A DNA stretch of 64,000 nt from Yponomeuta sedellus. Lineage: Eukaryota; Arthropoda; Insecta; Lepidoptera; Yponomeutidae. The stretch is from NCBI GenBank assembly GCA_934045075.1, contig OW203722.1, positions 24,225,379-24,289,378 of the forward strand, given 5' to 3'. Below the pieces are notes generated by a model that was not told the origin of the DNA, did no database searches, and saw nothing but the letters and a program-made list of their open reading frames with translations. Positions 42,845 to 53,229 of the stretch are shown here, one piece after another. Within the stretch, counting starts at the first letter, position 1; the number at the start of each line of letters is the position of its first letter. The translations under genes were made by a program, and so were the position numbers.

Positions 42845-42985
42845 CTGAAAATCAGCGCCGTGGCTCAACCATGGCATAAAGCTGAGCGGAGACCTTTTTG
42901 GTACATACCTATACGTGTTAAGTTTTATGTGAAGTTTGTCTTACTGTAATTTTATGTGCCAAATAAAGATTATTCTATTCTATTC
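42845..42985 (+). repeat. Retroelement 3' end
   Basis: AAATCAGCGCCGTGGCTCAA, ATGGCATAAAGCTGAGCGGA and AATAAAGATTATTCTATTCT (poly-A signal plus pentanucleotide repeat). It is a LINE-type end different from T. Confidence 0.5.
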
Positions 42986-43399
42986 TAAAAATAAATAAAG
43001 TAAAAATACACACTTTGTTTCAAACATGACACTTACAATTTTATCCGTTCGCAAATAGCACTCAGCATCCCAGCGATCTCGAGACTAAAGGAGGCCGTGG
43101 GTAATTAAACTTATAGTTTTAAACCTCATGAAACAATTTAAGAGGGAGCCAACTAGATCGCGGGGCTTAGTCGCGAGTTTGCGCCGGCCCTAACTCGACG
43201 TCAGGAAACTTTATAAAGCGCGTTCAAACACCGAACTTGTCTACGGGAAAATCACTAGTAAACTCGCGTCTAACCGGTAAACAATCGCTCTTTGCCTACC
43301 TAATTTAATGGTTATAGACGACAAAGCGCCTGGGCAAAACGGCCTAAGCGACGCGTTTTCAGTGAAAATATTCCGTAATAATATGTAGCAGCATAGGTA
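42986..43399. other. Single-copy block, possibly conserved noncoding
   Basis: 43060-43330 has raised GC and CpG, TAATTAAAC and TTTAATGGTTA-type sites, and no repeat match or coding frame. Confidence 0.3.
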
Positions 43400-43514
43400 A
43401 TCTCCACCAACCTGGACTTGGTCCCCGCGGTGGAGTATGGCCTAACCTTCCTTCGATGCAGGAAGAGACCCGTGCCCCAGCAGCGGGTACATACAAAAGG
43501 TTTGATATCGAAGG
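43400..43514 (+). mobile_element. 5S SINE, 3' end only
   Basis: TCTCCACCAACCTGGACTTG, GAGTATGGCCTAACCTTCC, AGACCCGTGCCCCAGCAG and CATACAAAAGGTTTGATATC. Confidence 0.75.
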
Positions 43515-44080
43515 TAATCTGTCAGGATCGTGGCAATTAGGGATGCAAAGTTTTTTTTATGATCGGATTTTATTTTATATTCTGATAGTAGACGTAATTT
43601 TAAGAAACTAAATTCATTTTTTTCGTGATTAATCAAGTTTATCATTGTTATTTAATTAAAATTAATATTATTCGGCGTGACGTCATATGTTACATACTCT
43701 GTGTGTAGGTAGAGCTCGCGATTGGATTTGTCTGTGGTTTAGTGTGACATGTGAATGACATCGATGTGTTTGACACATGAAGTTGACAGGCCATTGGTAG
43801 TTTTTCCACAGAATAACTACAACCACAGACGATTTAACATGTGACGTCATCATAGAGGTCCTCAGAGGTCATATGAAGGGCATTTAAATATTATTATTTA
43901 CTCAAAATAAGGCCCATCTTTTATGATAAAAATCTCTTACATTAAAAATACTGTAGTTTGGATGCTAAGCTCGAAATGGTTTTCGATTCAGGCAGTTCAC
44001 TTTTTTTTTGCATCCCGAATTGGCCGTCACTGATATCTGCGTACCCCTCTGGGATACAGGCATGAGATAAAGTTATGTTG
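43515..44080 (+). mobile_element. LINE L 3' end interrupted by a DNA element
   Basis: GTAATCTGTCAGGATCGTGG (43515-43540) resumes as GGCCGTCACTGATATCTGCG and CCCCTCTGGGATACAGGCAT (44027-44075). Between them, GGGATGCAAAG at 43545 and TTTTTGCATCCC at 44012 form short inverted ends of a roughly 480-bp insertion, bounded by AATTA and AATTG. The inverted ends resemble hAT-type termini. The interior has no transposase. Confidence 0.6.
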
Positions 44081-44189
44081 TAATACGTAGTAGTATTAGG
44101 ATCTTGATTAAACAACCGTAAGCGTTGTTTTCTTTCGTAAAAGTGCTGCTTAATAGACTACATTAACATTGGACGAGACGAGCAAGGCA

Positions 44190-44237
44190 GCTGTAAAAGA
44201 GAAGAAGCCTATGTCCAGCAGTGGGCTCTGTTTATGG
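44190..44237 (+). mobile_element. RTE-like LINE 3' end scrap
   Basis: AGAAGCCTATGTCCAGCAGT and GGGCTCTGTTTATGGGCTGA match the last bases of the element at 29427-29860. Confidence 0.6.
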
Positions 44238-44261
44238 GCTGACTAAGATATATATTTTACA

Positions 44262-44445
44262 TATAGGCAGGCACATACGTTGCACATACATTGCTTCTGG
44301 CCCCACACTAGGATACCCTGTGTCGTGGGAAACAAAAACAGCGACATCACAAACATGTAAACATCCAAGACCTGGGGTTTTGTTCTGTCCCCAGCCGGGG
44401 TTCGAACCCGAGACCTCTTGCATGGTAGGCAGATTATATAGATTT
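44262..44445 (-). mobile_element. SINE C, near full length
   Basis: The minus strand holds a tRNA-like piece (CTGCCTACCATGCAAGAGG, GGGTTCGAACCCC) and the tail CCAGGTCTTGGATGTTTACA, ACGACACAGGGTATCCTAGT and GCAATGTATGTGC. The first A-box bases are missing. Confidence 0.75.
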
Positions 44446-44575
44446 AGGCAGATTATGTAGGCATAATATATAGATTATATAGATTAAACCTCTCATTAAT
44501 TCTTAGAGCTCATTATGTTTGGACGAAAGCAATTTTTTTGTAACTGCATAAAAATGGCGCCTGTGTGGTTTTTCT

Positions 44576-44725
44576 ATAGGGGCTTCTGAACGGGCCATAT
44601 TTTTAATGCAATACGTGGCCGAGAACTATTGGTGTCTTTCTCTAACATGTGAGTAGGAGAAGGACACCAATAGTTGCTGGCTACATATTGCAGTGAAAAT
44701 ATGGCTCGTTTAGAACCCCTTTTAA
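44576..44725. mobile_element. 150-bp foldback element
   Basis: AGGGGCTTCTGAACGGGCCA and GAACTATTGGTGTCTTTCTC face GAGAAGGACACCAATAGTT and TGGCTCGTTTAGAACCCCT. The whole unit is one imperfect hairpin with a loop near 44650. Confidence 0.65.
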
Positions 44726-45344
44726 TAATTTCGCAAAATATTACGCTTAGGTCTTTTCGGTTACCAAGCGATTTCTGTGTAATGAGCGAGCAATATTTCT
44801 CGCTCGGCTCACTCCACGGTCGACAGTTGGAGCGTTCGCGAGATAGTTCGATGGAAATTTCGGTCCCATTTCCAAGTTGGGCGCCGTGGCGAACGACAGA
44901 GTTGGCGCGCCAAAATTTCGACTGACAATTTCGGTCATTATTGTAGTTTGGATGTAGGGTCATGATTGATGTGCGTTTCTAGCATAGACAAGGCTTGGAT
45001 GATTTCAATGTATTGTCTGCAATGACAGTTGCGTGACTATGTAAAAACTCTATGAGTGGTTTCAACAGAATACCAGGGAGCCAATTCTCATTTCATTAGC
45101 AAGTAAGTCGTATACGACTCTAAGACTTATGACTTGGAATTCTACGTAAATAGCTTATGACTTTAAGGCTTATGACTTGGAATTGTACATTAAATTCGAT
45201 TGAGAAAATAAACGTCTAACGACTCTGTCGAGTTACCTTATTTTTAAGGTACAAATGTCTAAGCTTTCGTACATTTTGCGTCTACGCTTTCAATTCGCAT
45301 GGGCGAGAATCGGCCACCAGTTACTTGGAAATTCTACTTATAAA
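44726..45344. other. Single-copy-looking DNA
   Basis: 44740-44930 has open frames on both strands of 60-83 codons without motifs. No gene is supported. Confidence 0.3.
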
Positions 45345-45390
45345 GTTTTAGCAGTGGACTAATATAGCATGAAGAAGAAGAAGAAGTTTT
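45345..45390 (+). mobile_element. Retroelement G, extreme 3' end
   Basis: AGCAGTGGACTAATATAGCA TGAAGAAGAAG only, about 40 bases. Confidence 0.6.
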
Positions 45391-45884
45391 ATTACATTAT
45401 TGTTTGTTTTATTACATTATTATTATGAATACTGTTGTTAGAATGCTATATCTCTTATTAGTAATTGTATAGCTCTGTGCGTTGTGGCAATTTGATAAAT
45501 GCTTATCTATCCATCTATCTATCTACTTTTTCAGGGACTTCCTAGTGCAGAACATATATATATTACGAGACGTAGTCTGACACCCTAAATAAAATATTTA
45601 TTGTCTCCGTTAATAAATAATAACACCGATTGAAACTTTGTTCATTGCATTGGTAACTGTCGTCGCTATTTGGAATGTTACGATTCATGAGGCATTGTTA
45701 TTAAAATAAATAGTGATAAAAACGGTAATTCTGTATCAAGACTAAAGATAAAATAAGGTACTCACGTTCGTGGTCTGAGCGATCGTATGTAGACCTCAGC
45801 ATGCCTGAGGACAAAGAAAAATACGTTAAATTCATGTTTTGTTACGTAATTGGTTCACACAAGAATGTGAGAAAACCACTCCCT
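45391..45884. other. AT-rich DNA
   Basis: There is a CTATCTATCTA microsatellite near 45515, likely the end of an unidentified retroelement. No gene. Confidence 0.3.
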
Positions 45885-46150
45885 AACTGTGAAGGTAAAC
45901 ATCGTGAGGGAACCTGAGTGTCGGAGGTGTTCAACTCACGGTGGGCACGCGTGGTAATTAGAAGAAGAGATCACTTTCAGTGATAAGGCCGCCGTCTGAA
46001 CTCTTAGGTTAAGAAATATCTGCGTAATTTCCTTTTTTATGTACAATAAAGTGTTCTCTATTTCTGTCTATCGATCTAATTAAGCACACGCTCTCTCTTT
46101 CTGAGAGAAGGCATGTGCTCTGCAGTGGAACGTATATGGGCTATGTAGAA
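45885..46150 (+). mobile_element. SINE E1 interrupted by LINE tail T
   Basis: AAACATCGTGAGGGAACCTG and GGGCACGCGTGGTAATTA stop at 45960. The E1 tail resumes at about 46077 with TAATTAAGCACACGCTCTCT and GTGCTCTGCAGTGGAACG. The insert (GAAGAAGAGATCACTTTCAG, GATAAGGCCGCC, ACAATAAAG) is family T. TAATTA on both sides is the likely target duplication. Confidence 0.7.
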
Positions 46151-46621
46151 ATAGTATTAACCAAAGTATTTTTAAAATTCTTCATTGTACAAGTTGCCTC
46201 GCAAACATTTCCTTCAAATCTCTGTTGGTTAATTATTAGCCGTTCTCGCGAATGCAACAATATTAACGACACGTAAACGTCATACAAACATACAACATTT
46301 TTGCATTAATACCCAAGTCAACCAAAAATGCAAAAGATACAAGCAAAGAATCCAAGGACATACTAACGAGAATCCTATTAAATAAGCAGGGAAACAGAGC
46401 TCGCTTAAAAACATTGGAAATATTGAGTAATGCATTAGGAAATACTATGGCAAAAGAAACTGAAATAATAGACTAGATCCGCAAAAGAATTATTGATGTT
46501 TAATGGAGAATCAACTAACAATACATACCTATTAAATATTCTTAGACCGCATCTGATAATGATCAGAGCCTATGACGGATAAGAATGGAAAAATAAACAT
46601 TAATACATTAGTAAGGCTTCA
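46151..46621. other. AT-rich DNA without a recognised gene
   Basis: Nothing supported. Confidence 0.25.
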
Positions 46622-46863
46622 AACTTCGTGCTTCGCAAGGCACGTTAAGCCGTTGGTGCCGGCTGTCCTTTAATGGCAGTCGTTAAGCTATGTCAAAGGC
46701 CTTATGGGCGGCTTCATAACTTCTGACAGTAAGACCCGCCACCTTCTTATAATCCTTCACCAACCCAGACTTGGCCCGCGTGGTGGAGTAGGGCCTAACC
46801 TTTCTACGATGCAAGAAAAGACCCGTGCCCCAGCAGTGGGGACATACAAGGGTTGATATCGAG
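46622..46863 (+). mobile_element. 5S SINE, head missing
   Basis: It starts at the family's CGTGCTTCGCAAGGCACGTT and is complete to GGGGACATACAAGGGTTGAT. It mirrors the truncation point of the copy at 3788-4026. Confidence 0.8.
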
Positions 46864-47424
46864 GGCTTCAAACGTTCACCGACAAAAAACCATTGATCTT
46901 AGAGTCTACGAATGTCAATTGACCAAGTATCATGTGCTGAAAGATGCTTTCATAAACCTCACCGGCGACTCGGCTACGTACCTTAATAATTGTCAATTGT
47001 GACCAATTTTGACATTTTATTTTGATTCATTATAAACGCATTGTATCTCTTTATGCGACCAATGTAAAATGCTATACGATAAATAAAAATAAAATAATGG
47101 CTTCAAATTTTATTAGAACAAATAGAATTAAAACACTACCATTCAGAACAAAAATGAGCGGTTTAAAACAAATGAGGCAATGAGGCCTATGAAATAGCGA
47201 TCGCCAATTAGCTTGTTTAGCAGTGCTAGCGTGGAAGGGCTCCGTTGTCATGGCAACCGGTTTATGGAAGGCACACGTTAATTGTGGAACACTGCGCTCG
47301 TTCGCCTGATATTCTGTTGGAGCTTTTAGCACCTACTGCTTGGTACAACAGGGCACGAAAGTGTTTCAAGCCCTTTTTTGTGTTAGCCTACCTCCTTTGG
47401 TTGACTGGTAGAAAATGCTTATGG
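46864..47424. other. Single-copy-looking DNA
   Basis: No gene or repeat supported. Confidence 0.25.
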
Positions 47425-47575
47425 TATTAAGTTCGCCGCCAGCGCCCCCTGCAGTACAATTCCACCAAACTGCGATCCCTAACCCGCATGCCCAGCGTGG
47501 GGATTATGGGCCTCATTAGAGGAGGGCTATGTCCAGCAGTGGACTAATAAAGCCTGAAGAAGGAGGAGAAGAGGA
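47425..47575 (+). mobile_element. Retroelement G, internally shortened
   Basis: CAGCGCCCCCTGCAGTACAA, CCCAGCGTGGGGATTATGGG, then directly GGAGGGCTATGTCCAGCAGT and a GAAGGAGGAGAAG tail. About 30 bases in the middle are missing. Confidence 0.7.
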
Positions 47576-47745
47576 TTAAATTCGCCGCATTGTACGGTTT
47601 TATTGTTAAAATTTAAATGCAATAAAATACATAAAATTATTGTACTAACCTAGTTTGAATTGTAATGTTCATTAAGCCGCAGTTTCTCTGCTACTTTGAA
47701 TAAAACTTTTTCATTTCATTTTATTTCATTTCATTTCATTTCAAG
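47576..47745 (+). repeat. Retroelement 3' tail with (TTTCA)n
   Basis: TTAAGCCGCAGTTTCTCTGC, TTTGAATAAAAC and a TTTCATTTCA microsatellite at 47708-47742 resemble a LINE 3' end. Confidence 0.45.
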
Positions 47746-48794
47746 GGTAGGGCTACTTGGTGGCGCTTGGACACAAGAAACAGGAGAAGAAAAGCATGCA
47801 GGAGAGAGACAAAAAAAATTACGTGTATTAAAAATCAATCAAACAAAAAGGAAGTATTCAAAAATTTATTTGCTTTAATGGACTTATGAGTTATGTATTC
47901 ATTTCAAAATCTAGATCGAAAGATAGTAAGTAAGAAGGCTTACGCGATTTTGGATTGATCTACATACTAAAAAGTTTCTTTATAAAACACAATTCCTTAA
48001 CTCTCCACAAACGCTGACTAAAATAGTCTGTGGTGGAGATTTTGCAAAGTTATCTCAATTTAAATAAACTCACACTGTGGATTGTTTTAAATAATGTCTT
48101 TTTTATAAATAAGGCTGTAAAAATACAGGGTTGGCGTCTTTACATTTCGAGTTCTATTTTTCTGTTTAGAAACTAACATTATGATCTGATCTTAAATCTA
48201 AGTAAAGCCAATTCTTTTACGATTTTTCAGACGGAATGCATTATCTGCTGTGTCAGACTGTTGAAATTATAACAGAATTAATACACACAAATGGAATAAA
48301 GATTAACGCACCAAAATAAAATCTGGCACTAACAATAAAATATTTAAAGAATAGCTTTTGGCAGTGCATATGAAACGTACGCTTTATAGTTCTAAAATTA
48401 TAACGGCGATTTAGAACTCAAGGCACCACTTAAATTATTAAGTCATAAAGTTTCATAGTTCACTCAGAAGAACAAACCCATCATAGTACTGTGATCATAG
48501 TCTCGAAATACTAAAAGAGTATTTCGAGATATTCTAGGAACATAAAAATCATTCATACACGTTGTCTTAAAAATTAAATCCATGAATTATTGTCCAAAAA
48601 AAGGAGTAATTTTGGATAAAGAGTAGCCGAAACCAAATTCTAACGAATATTGATAAGAACAACTTAAAAAGCAACGAAGAATATTATTGTTATTATTTAT
48701 TATCCTGGCTCAAGATAAGTAATTATGTTGTGTAGAAGTGATAATTTTTTTATATTTGTTATATTTATTTAGATTATTAAATTTGACAGTTCTA
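47746..48794. other. AT-rich DNA without a recognised gene
   Basis: 48495-48540 contains CTCGAAATACT...AGTATTTCGAG, an 11-bp hairpin. Nothing else is seen. Confidence 0.3.
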
Positions 48795-48804
48795 TCTAGT
48801 CATG

Positions 48805-48866
48805 ATTTTATTCTTTTTAATGCACTAACCCGTGCTAAGGACAATTTTAAAAACCTATTTTAAGTT
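48805..48866 (-). mobile_element. Retroposon A, 62-bp 3' remnant
   Basis: TCTAGTCATG at 48795-48804 and 48867-48876 is the target duplication. Only AAATAGGTTTTTAAAATTG, CTTAGCACGGGTTAGTGCA and an A-rich tail were copied. Strong evidence for reverse transcription from that end. Confidence 0.85.
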
Positions 48867-48876
48867 TCTAGTCATG

Positions 48877-49204
48877 TTAAATTAATTTGTGAATAAACCT
48901 TTTTGTTCACTATTTCAGTCCGTAGTTTTACGTTGGTAAATTTTTGATAAATACACAAAGCCGGTCCTTCTGGCTAAGTTGTTTTTGAGCGCAGCTATTT
49001 ATGACCAACTAATTGTTAAATTTATTAATGAGAAAGCTCTCGTTCCTCAAACATGATAATTATATTTAGTTTCGTTTATTAGCAGTTGTAAGTTATGCAT
49101 TTAATCCCCGCATGGTTCACGAACGACAGTTATTTAAAGTGAGATGTTTTGCCTAATTGAAAGTACTCAAGGTCTTAAACTAAATGGCCAAAATTTCTTT
49201 ATAG
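48877..49204. other. AT-rich DNA
   Basis: Nothing supported. Confidence 0.25.
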
Positions 49205-49330
49205 TTAAAAGACTCATGAACGTTGATGAAGCGAAGGTGATCTGTCAGGATCGTGGCAGGTGGCAGTCCCTGGTCTCCGCCTACCCCTCTGGGATACAGG
49301 CGTGAGGTTATGTATATATGTATGTTCTTT
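49205..49330 (+). mobile_element. LINE L 3' end with intact last codons
   Basis: The frame MNVDEAKVICQDRGRWQSLV continues to SAYPSGIQA and a TGA at about 49301, followed by a TATGTATATATGTATG end. It is 5'-truncated to under 130 bp. Confidence 0.7.
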
Positions 49331-49467
49331 AAAGTTATTACTTTCTTTTAAACCTTTCTTTCGAGGCGTCTCATATGGTTTGTGTGAATGTTTGAATATA
49401 ACGCTACATAAAAATGTCATAGTCAATAGGTAGTTACCTGATTTTTAGGCATCTTATATTGGGCCTG

Positions 49468-49630
49468 GCCGATTAAGTTCTCAGGATGGTATAGGTTCTA
49501 GGCAAGCCTATACCATCTTAAACAATATCTCAGGCACTGCTATGTCCGAGTGGTCCCTTCACCAATCTAGTGTAAGTGAAGATGCCACTGGACGCTGTAT
49601 AAATCATCTCATTAAGTAGAACATTGGCCA
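49468..49630 (+). mobile_element. SINE E2 tail
   Basis: CTGGCCGATTAAGTTCTCAG, GGTTCTAGGCAAGCCTATAC, TCCGAGTGGTCCCTTCACC and GACGCTGTATAAATCATCTC, ending ATTGGCCAATATT. Confidence 0.65.
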
Positions 49631-50029
49631 ATATTTATGTTGTTTGTGTAAATGTTTGAATGTTCGTTATTCGTTATTATCTCATGAATGCCCAGGAAAG
49701 ACCAGCCTGGTTAGTAAGGTGGCATGAGTCTCACGTTTTGTGTCGCTAAAATGTCAGAATTTGACAATTAATGGACTGAATGGAAAGTTGCGACTTTTGA
49801 CGTTTAAAACGCGCGACTGGCAGTCATCGTACTACCTATGCTTGACATGGACTCATGAACATAATGTGGTGAAAACTCAGATTTAAAGTATAAATTTTTT
49901 ACGTATTTTTCCACATGTCATAACGGTAAATAAAAATAAAACCACGATTGTTTTTCACAACTAAGAAATTCACGCGCCTTATCACCGGACCTGTCCGCGG
50001 ACGTAGGGAGTGTTGTGTGTGCACCGACC
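49631..50029. other. Single-copy-looking DNA
   Basis: Nothing supported. Confidence 0.25.
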
Positions 50030-50220
50030 TACAATAATTGACTACTCGCCAATTTAGTCTATCCGTGACCACGACAACTGGAACGCTGCCGAAACGTCGG
50101 GAATTAAGGTAGTTACGCTTTACCTAATAAATAATCGCAATTAGACCCGTTTAATATAATTATAGCTATGTGTGAGCATCGCGAATCATTAAGGAATACT
50201 AGGGGCTAGTTTCTGAATTG
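50030..50220 (+). repeat. Repeat J, most complete copy
   Basis: GTGACCACGACAACTGGAAC, GCTGCCGAAACGTCGGGAAT, TTTACCTAATAAATAATCGC, TTAGACCCGTTTAA and ATCGCGAATCATTAAGGAAT. The element class is uncertain; the coding sense would read HDNWNAAETSG, as in some retroelement-associated tails. Confidence 0.6.
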
Positions 50221-51336
50221 AGAATTTCGCTAAGTAATTAGTTAACTAATAGTGCTGTCTCTTCCAATTTCCCAGAAAAGAGTGTGACAGGACTTAAGGT
50301 ATTTACTTAGTGAATTTTTTTATTCAGTAATCGGCCCGAGTACTTAAAAAAAAAAGACTAGTTTCAGTCTTTAAAAATGCAGACGCTTAAAAAATATGCC
50401 GTAAAAAATAACATAAAAACAAAAGTAATTTAAAAAGCACATTATCTGAAACGCCTGAGGGGTCTATTCCAAACAGCATTTTCTCTAAGCAAAATGCAAC
50501 GGAAAATTTACAAACAGTAAAAATACAGAGCCGTAAAGGAAAGTTAAAAACAAAAAACAATTGAAGTATTTTAACACCTCCTGTGCTGGGGAGGTTCAGT
50601 ACGGCGATAAAAAAACACGTGGAAGAACATTTTCAGAAAGATTTCATTTGATGCTTTAAGGAATTATATAATTTATTGAGAATGGCCGAATACAGGGAGA
50701 ATTAAATGGAAGCTACTGCCTTCGAAAAATATGTTTTTCGTTTGTTTTATAGTAAGGTCAACTTCTGGTTTTAAAATACCTATTTTCAGTTAGATACATT
50801 TATGGCACTGCAGCTACTGCTATGTATTAAGTATTGTACCACTTTTCGTCGTACCCTTGTGACGATAAAATGACTTTTGTAGCTAGCTAACATAAAAAAA
50901 AAAACTAGATTTGTGGATAAATCTGATTTTTTCCCTTCGCGAGATCCTAAAATGTTTTATAACAGTTTTTTAAGCAATACTTGTTGGATTGTTTAATCAC
51001 ACGTCGGTCTTTTTTGGGTGCAAATAACTGGTTTTTATGAACTAAGTTTCGATAAAAATGGTCAATCGTCGCAAGAATACCGTAGTACCACTTAATCGGC
51101 GTACAAAGAACCGACGAAAACAACATTCACCTTTTAGGTCACCTCACTAGCTTCACAAAAATGTCACTTCAAACTCTCAACCCTCAACCACGCGCGTGAC
51201 CGCCGCCGACCCATTGAGCGGATAAATTACTGTCGTCGCTAAAAAATCGTAACGACATCGTCGTGAGCGGAGCGTCGTGATCTGTGCGCCGACGCACGTG
51301 GTCGACTCGATGTTAGGAAGTCAGTGTCACGATAAA
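50221..51336. other. Single-copy stretch ending in a CpG-rich block
   Basis: From 51180 to 51330 the sequence is unusually rich in CpG and contains TCAGT at 51321, the arthropod initiator core. It could be a promoter for the candidate exon that follows. Confidence 0.3.
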
Positions 51337-51408
51337 ATGGCTATTGAAAGGATGCCGCGCGGCGACAAAGGAGAAAAAGCTATTTTGTTATATAAACTTT
51401 TTGTAAAG
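51337..51408 (+). CDS. Candidate first coding exon (24 codons), unknown gene
   Basis: An ATG in AAAATGGC context opens 24 codons (MAIERMPRGDKGEKAILLYK then LFVK), ending at a GTACTA donor in phase 0. It lies just after the CpG-rich block. I do not recognise the protein and see no second exon. The donor is weaker than GTAAGT. Confidence 0.25.
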
Positions 51409-52227
51409 GTACTATTTGCCGCGGGCGAAACATTAGGGAATTGACAGATTTAGCCAGTGTTGAAAACCTTCTTTGCTTGGTAAAAAATAAAGAAGTGTAT
51501 TGACATTAGTGGAGAAGTATATGAAAAAGAAGGAAACGTCAATAATGTGGTACCAAGACAATCTTACTGTCGTAAAGTAATAATAACACATTAATTATGT
51601 TCCCGACGTTATGAAATTCGTAAACCAATGGGCAGTGACGGGAAAGGAAGATCCGAAGATCGGGCTCAGTGGCGTGTCTTGAAAAAGGCCTATTTCCCGC
51701 AGTGGGCTGACTTCTAAATTCTGATGATGGCTTATTTTTGAATTTTAGCCGTACCAATTCGGAGGTGTGCAGTATTTTGTTGAATATTTGAAGGAATTTG
51801 ATCGTGGAAATTTGTATAGCACCATTTTTGTAACACATTGGCAATAATGGCAACTATTAAGGTTCCAATAACTATATTGGAATCTTAACTCTTAACCAGG
51901 TCATGGTAAAATAGAACCCGCTTCAAATGAAACTTAATCATATTGAAATACATTTCAAAACCTATGAAAAATTCTTACCCACTAATGGTTAAAAAATTAT
52001 TAGATTGTTTTCGCCTGTTATCGTTAATCGATACGAACGAATCAAAGGCCGAGTGTCAACATTACATACAAGCGATGTTTGTTTATTAAACAAAAGAGTA
52101 TAAAAAAACCTACACTTTACTAGCACTTTCAATTTGCATAAAAGCAGAAGGCTGTAGAAATTTAACTTACTAGGTATTCATATCGTGACGTTACCAAGTT
52201 AGTAAAGAGTGAGTGTCGTTTACAACA
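51409..52227. other. Single-copy-looking DNA
   Basis: A 104-codon minus-strand frame (51539-51853) has no motif I recognise and overlaps AAAAAGGCCTATTTCCCGCA, a retroelement-like end. No gene is supported. Confidence 0.3.
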
Positions 52228-52600
52228 TACAATGGCCTTTGCATCTACGTAATGAGATGATTTATACAGCATCCAGTAGCATCTCCACTCACACTAGATG
52301 CTGTAGCGCCTGGGACATGGTTTTAGATGGTGTAGCCTTCCCAGTACCTATACCATCATGACAGCTTAGTCGGCCAAGCCCGCAGGAACTAGTCAATACG
52401 TGCGGAGCCAACTAAGCCGCGGATTTCCTCACGATGTTTTCCTTCGCCTTTCGCGTGTGGTATTGCGACTACAAATTCGCAAATGTACGTAAGTTTGAAT
52501 TTAAACTAAGTCATTGGTTCATGCCCGCACTCGAGATCGAACCTGGGTCACTCGCTTGCGAGTCTATTGTTGTACCCAGTGAGCTAGCACCGCTCACGAC
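52228..52600 (-). mobile_element. SINE E2, near full length
   Basis: Same head-body-tail order as 11895-12305: AGCGGTGCTAGCTCACTGGG, GGTTCGATCTCGAG, CGCGAAAGGCGAAGGAAAAC and TATTGACTAGTTCC to CGTAGATGCAAAGGCCATTG. Both copies share the same GAGCCAACTAAGCCGCGG joint between body and tail. Confidence 0.75.
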
Positions 52601-53229
52601 TTACGACTTTACGACTTAACAGTCTGGAAAACAGAGCGGTAATTTGGTTTTTCATTTATTAATATATTCCCAATTATCTATCTATATTAATCGATGAGCA
52701 GAGTATTTGTGAGGCACGTGCAAACTACGTTTAACAACTGCACCACCGTTTAATTAATCGCCCGCAAGTGAATAATAGAATGCCTAAATACTAAAAGGGC
52801 ACTTGTCACACATGAATTTGCTGTTATGAAATTTACAGGAGAGGATAAAAACTAAATATTTATTTAATGATAAGGTTTTACTTCGTGGTTATTTTATATA
52901 TTTTAAAATATATAAATACCTATCAGTTTGTAAGAAAATATGATTTTTCCTTATAGCAGATTTCCCAGAAATAAATACAAAAATAATTGGACAAGTGCCC
53001 TATTGCTAACTACGGGTGGACAAGTGCCCTTCTTACCATTTTGCTGCAAATAAAAAAACCACGATCAAAGTATTTATATGTCAAACTTTAATGAATTAAA
53101 ACTAAACTAAGGTACATGTTAACATTAATTAATTTTCCACACTCCAATTATATATATTTATCCAAAAGTCTATAAATTCTTGTGGTATGTATTGACTGTA
53201 TCGACGATAGTTTTCTTCGTGCCGCACAC

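Noticed and set aside
44574..44963. 129-codon minus-strand frame
   Set aside because: It overlaps the 150-bp foldback element and a second frame on the opposite strand. No motif.
47700..47745. Telomere- or satellite-like array
   Set aside because: It is a short TTTCA microsatellite at a retroelement 3' end.
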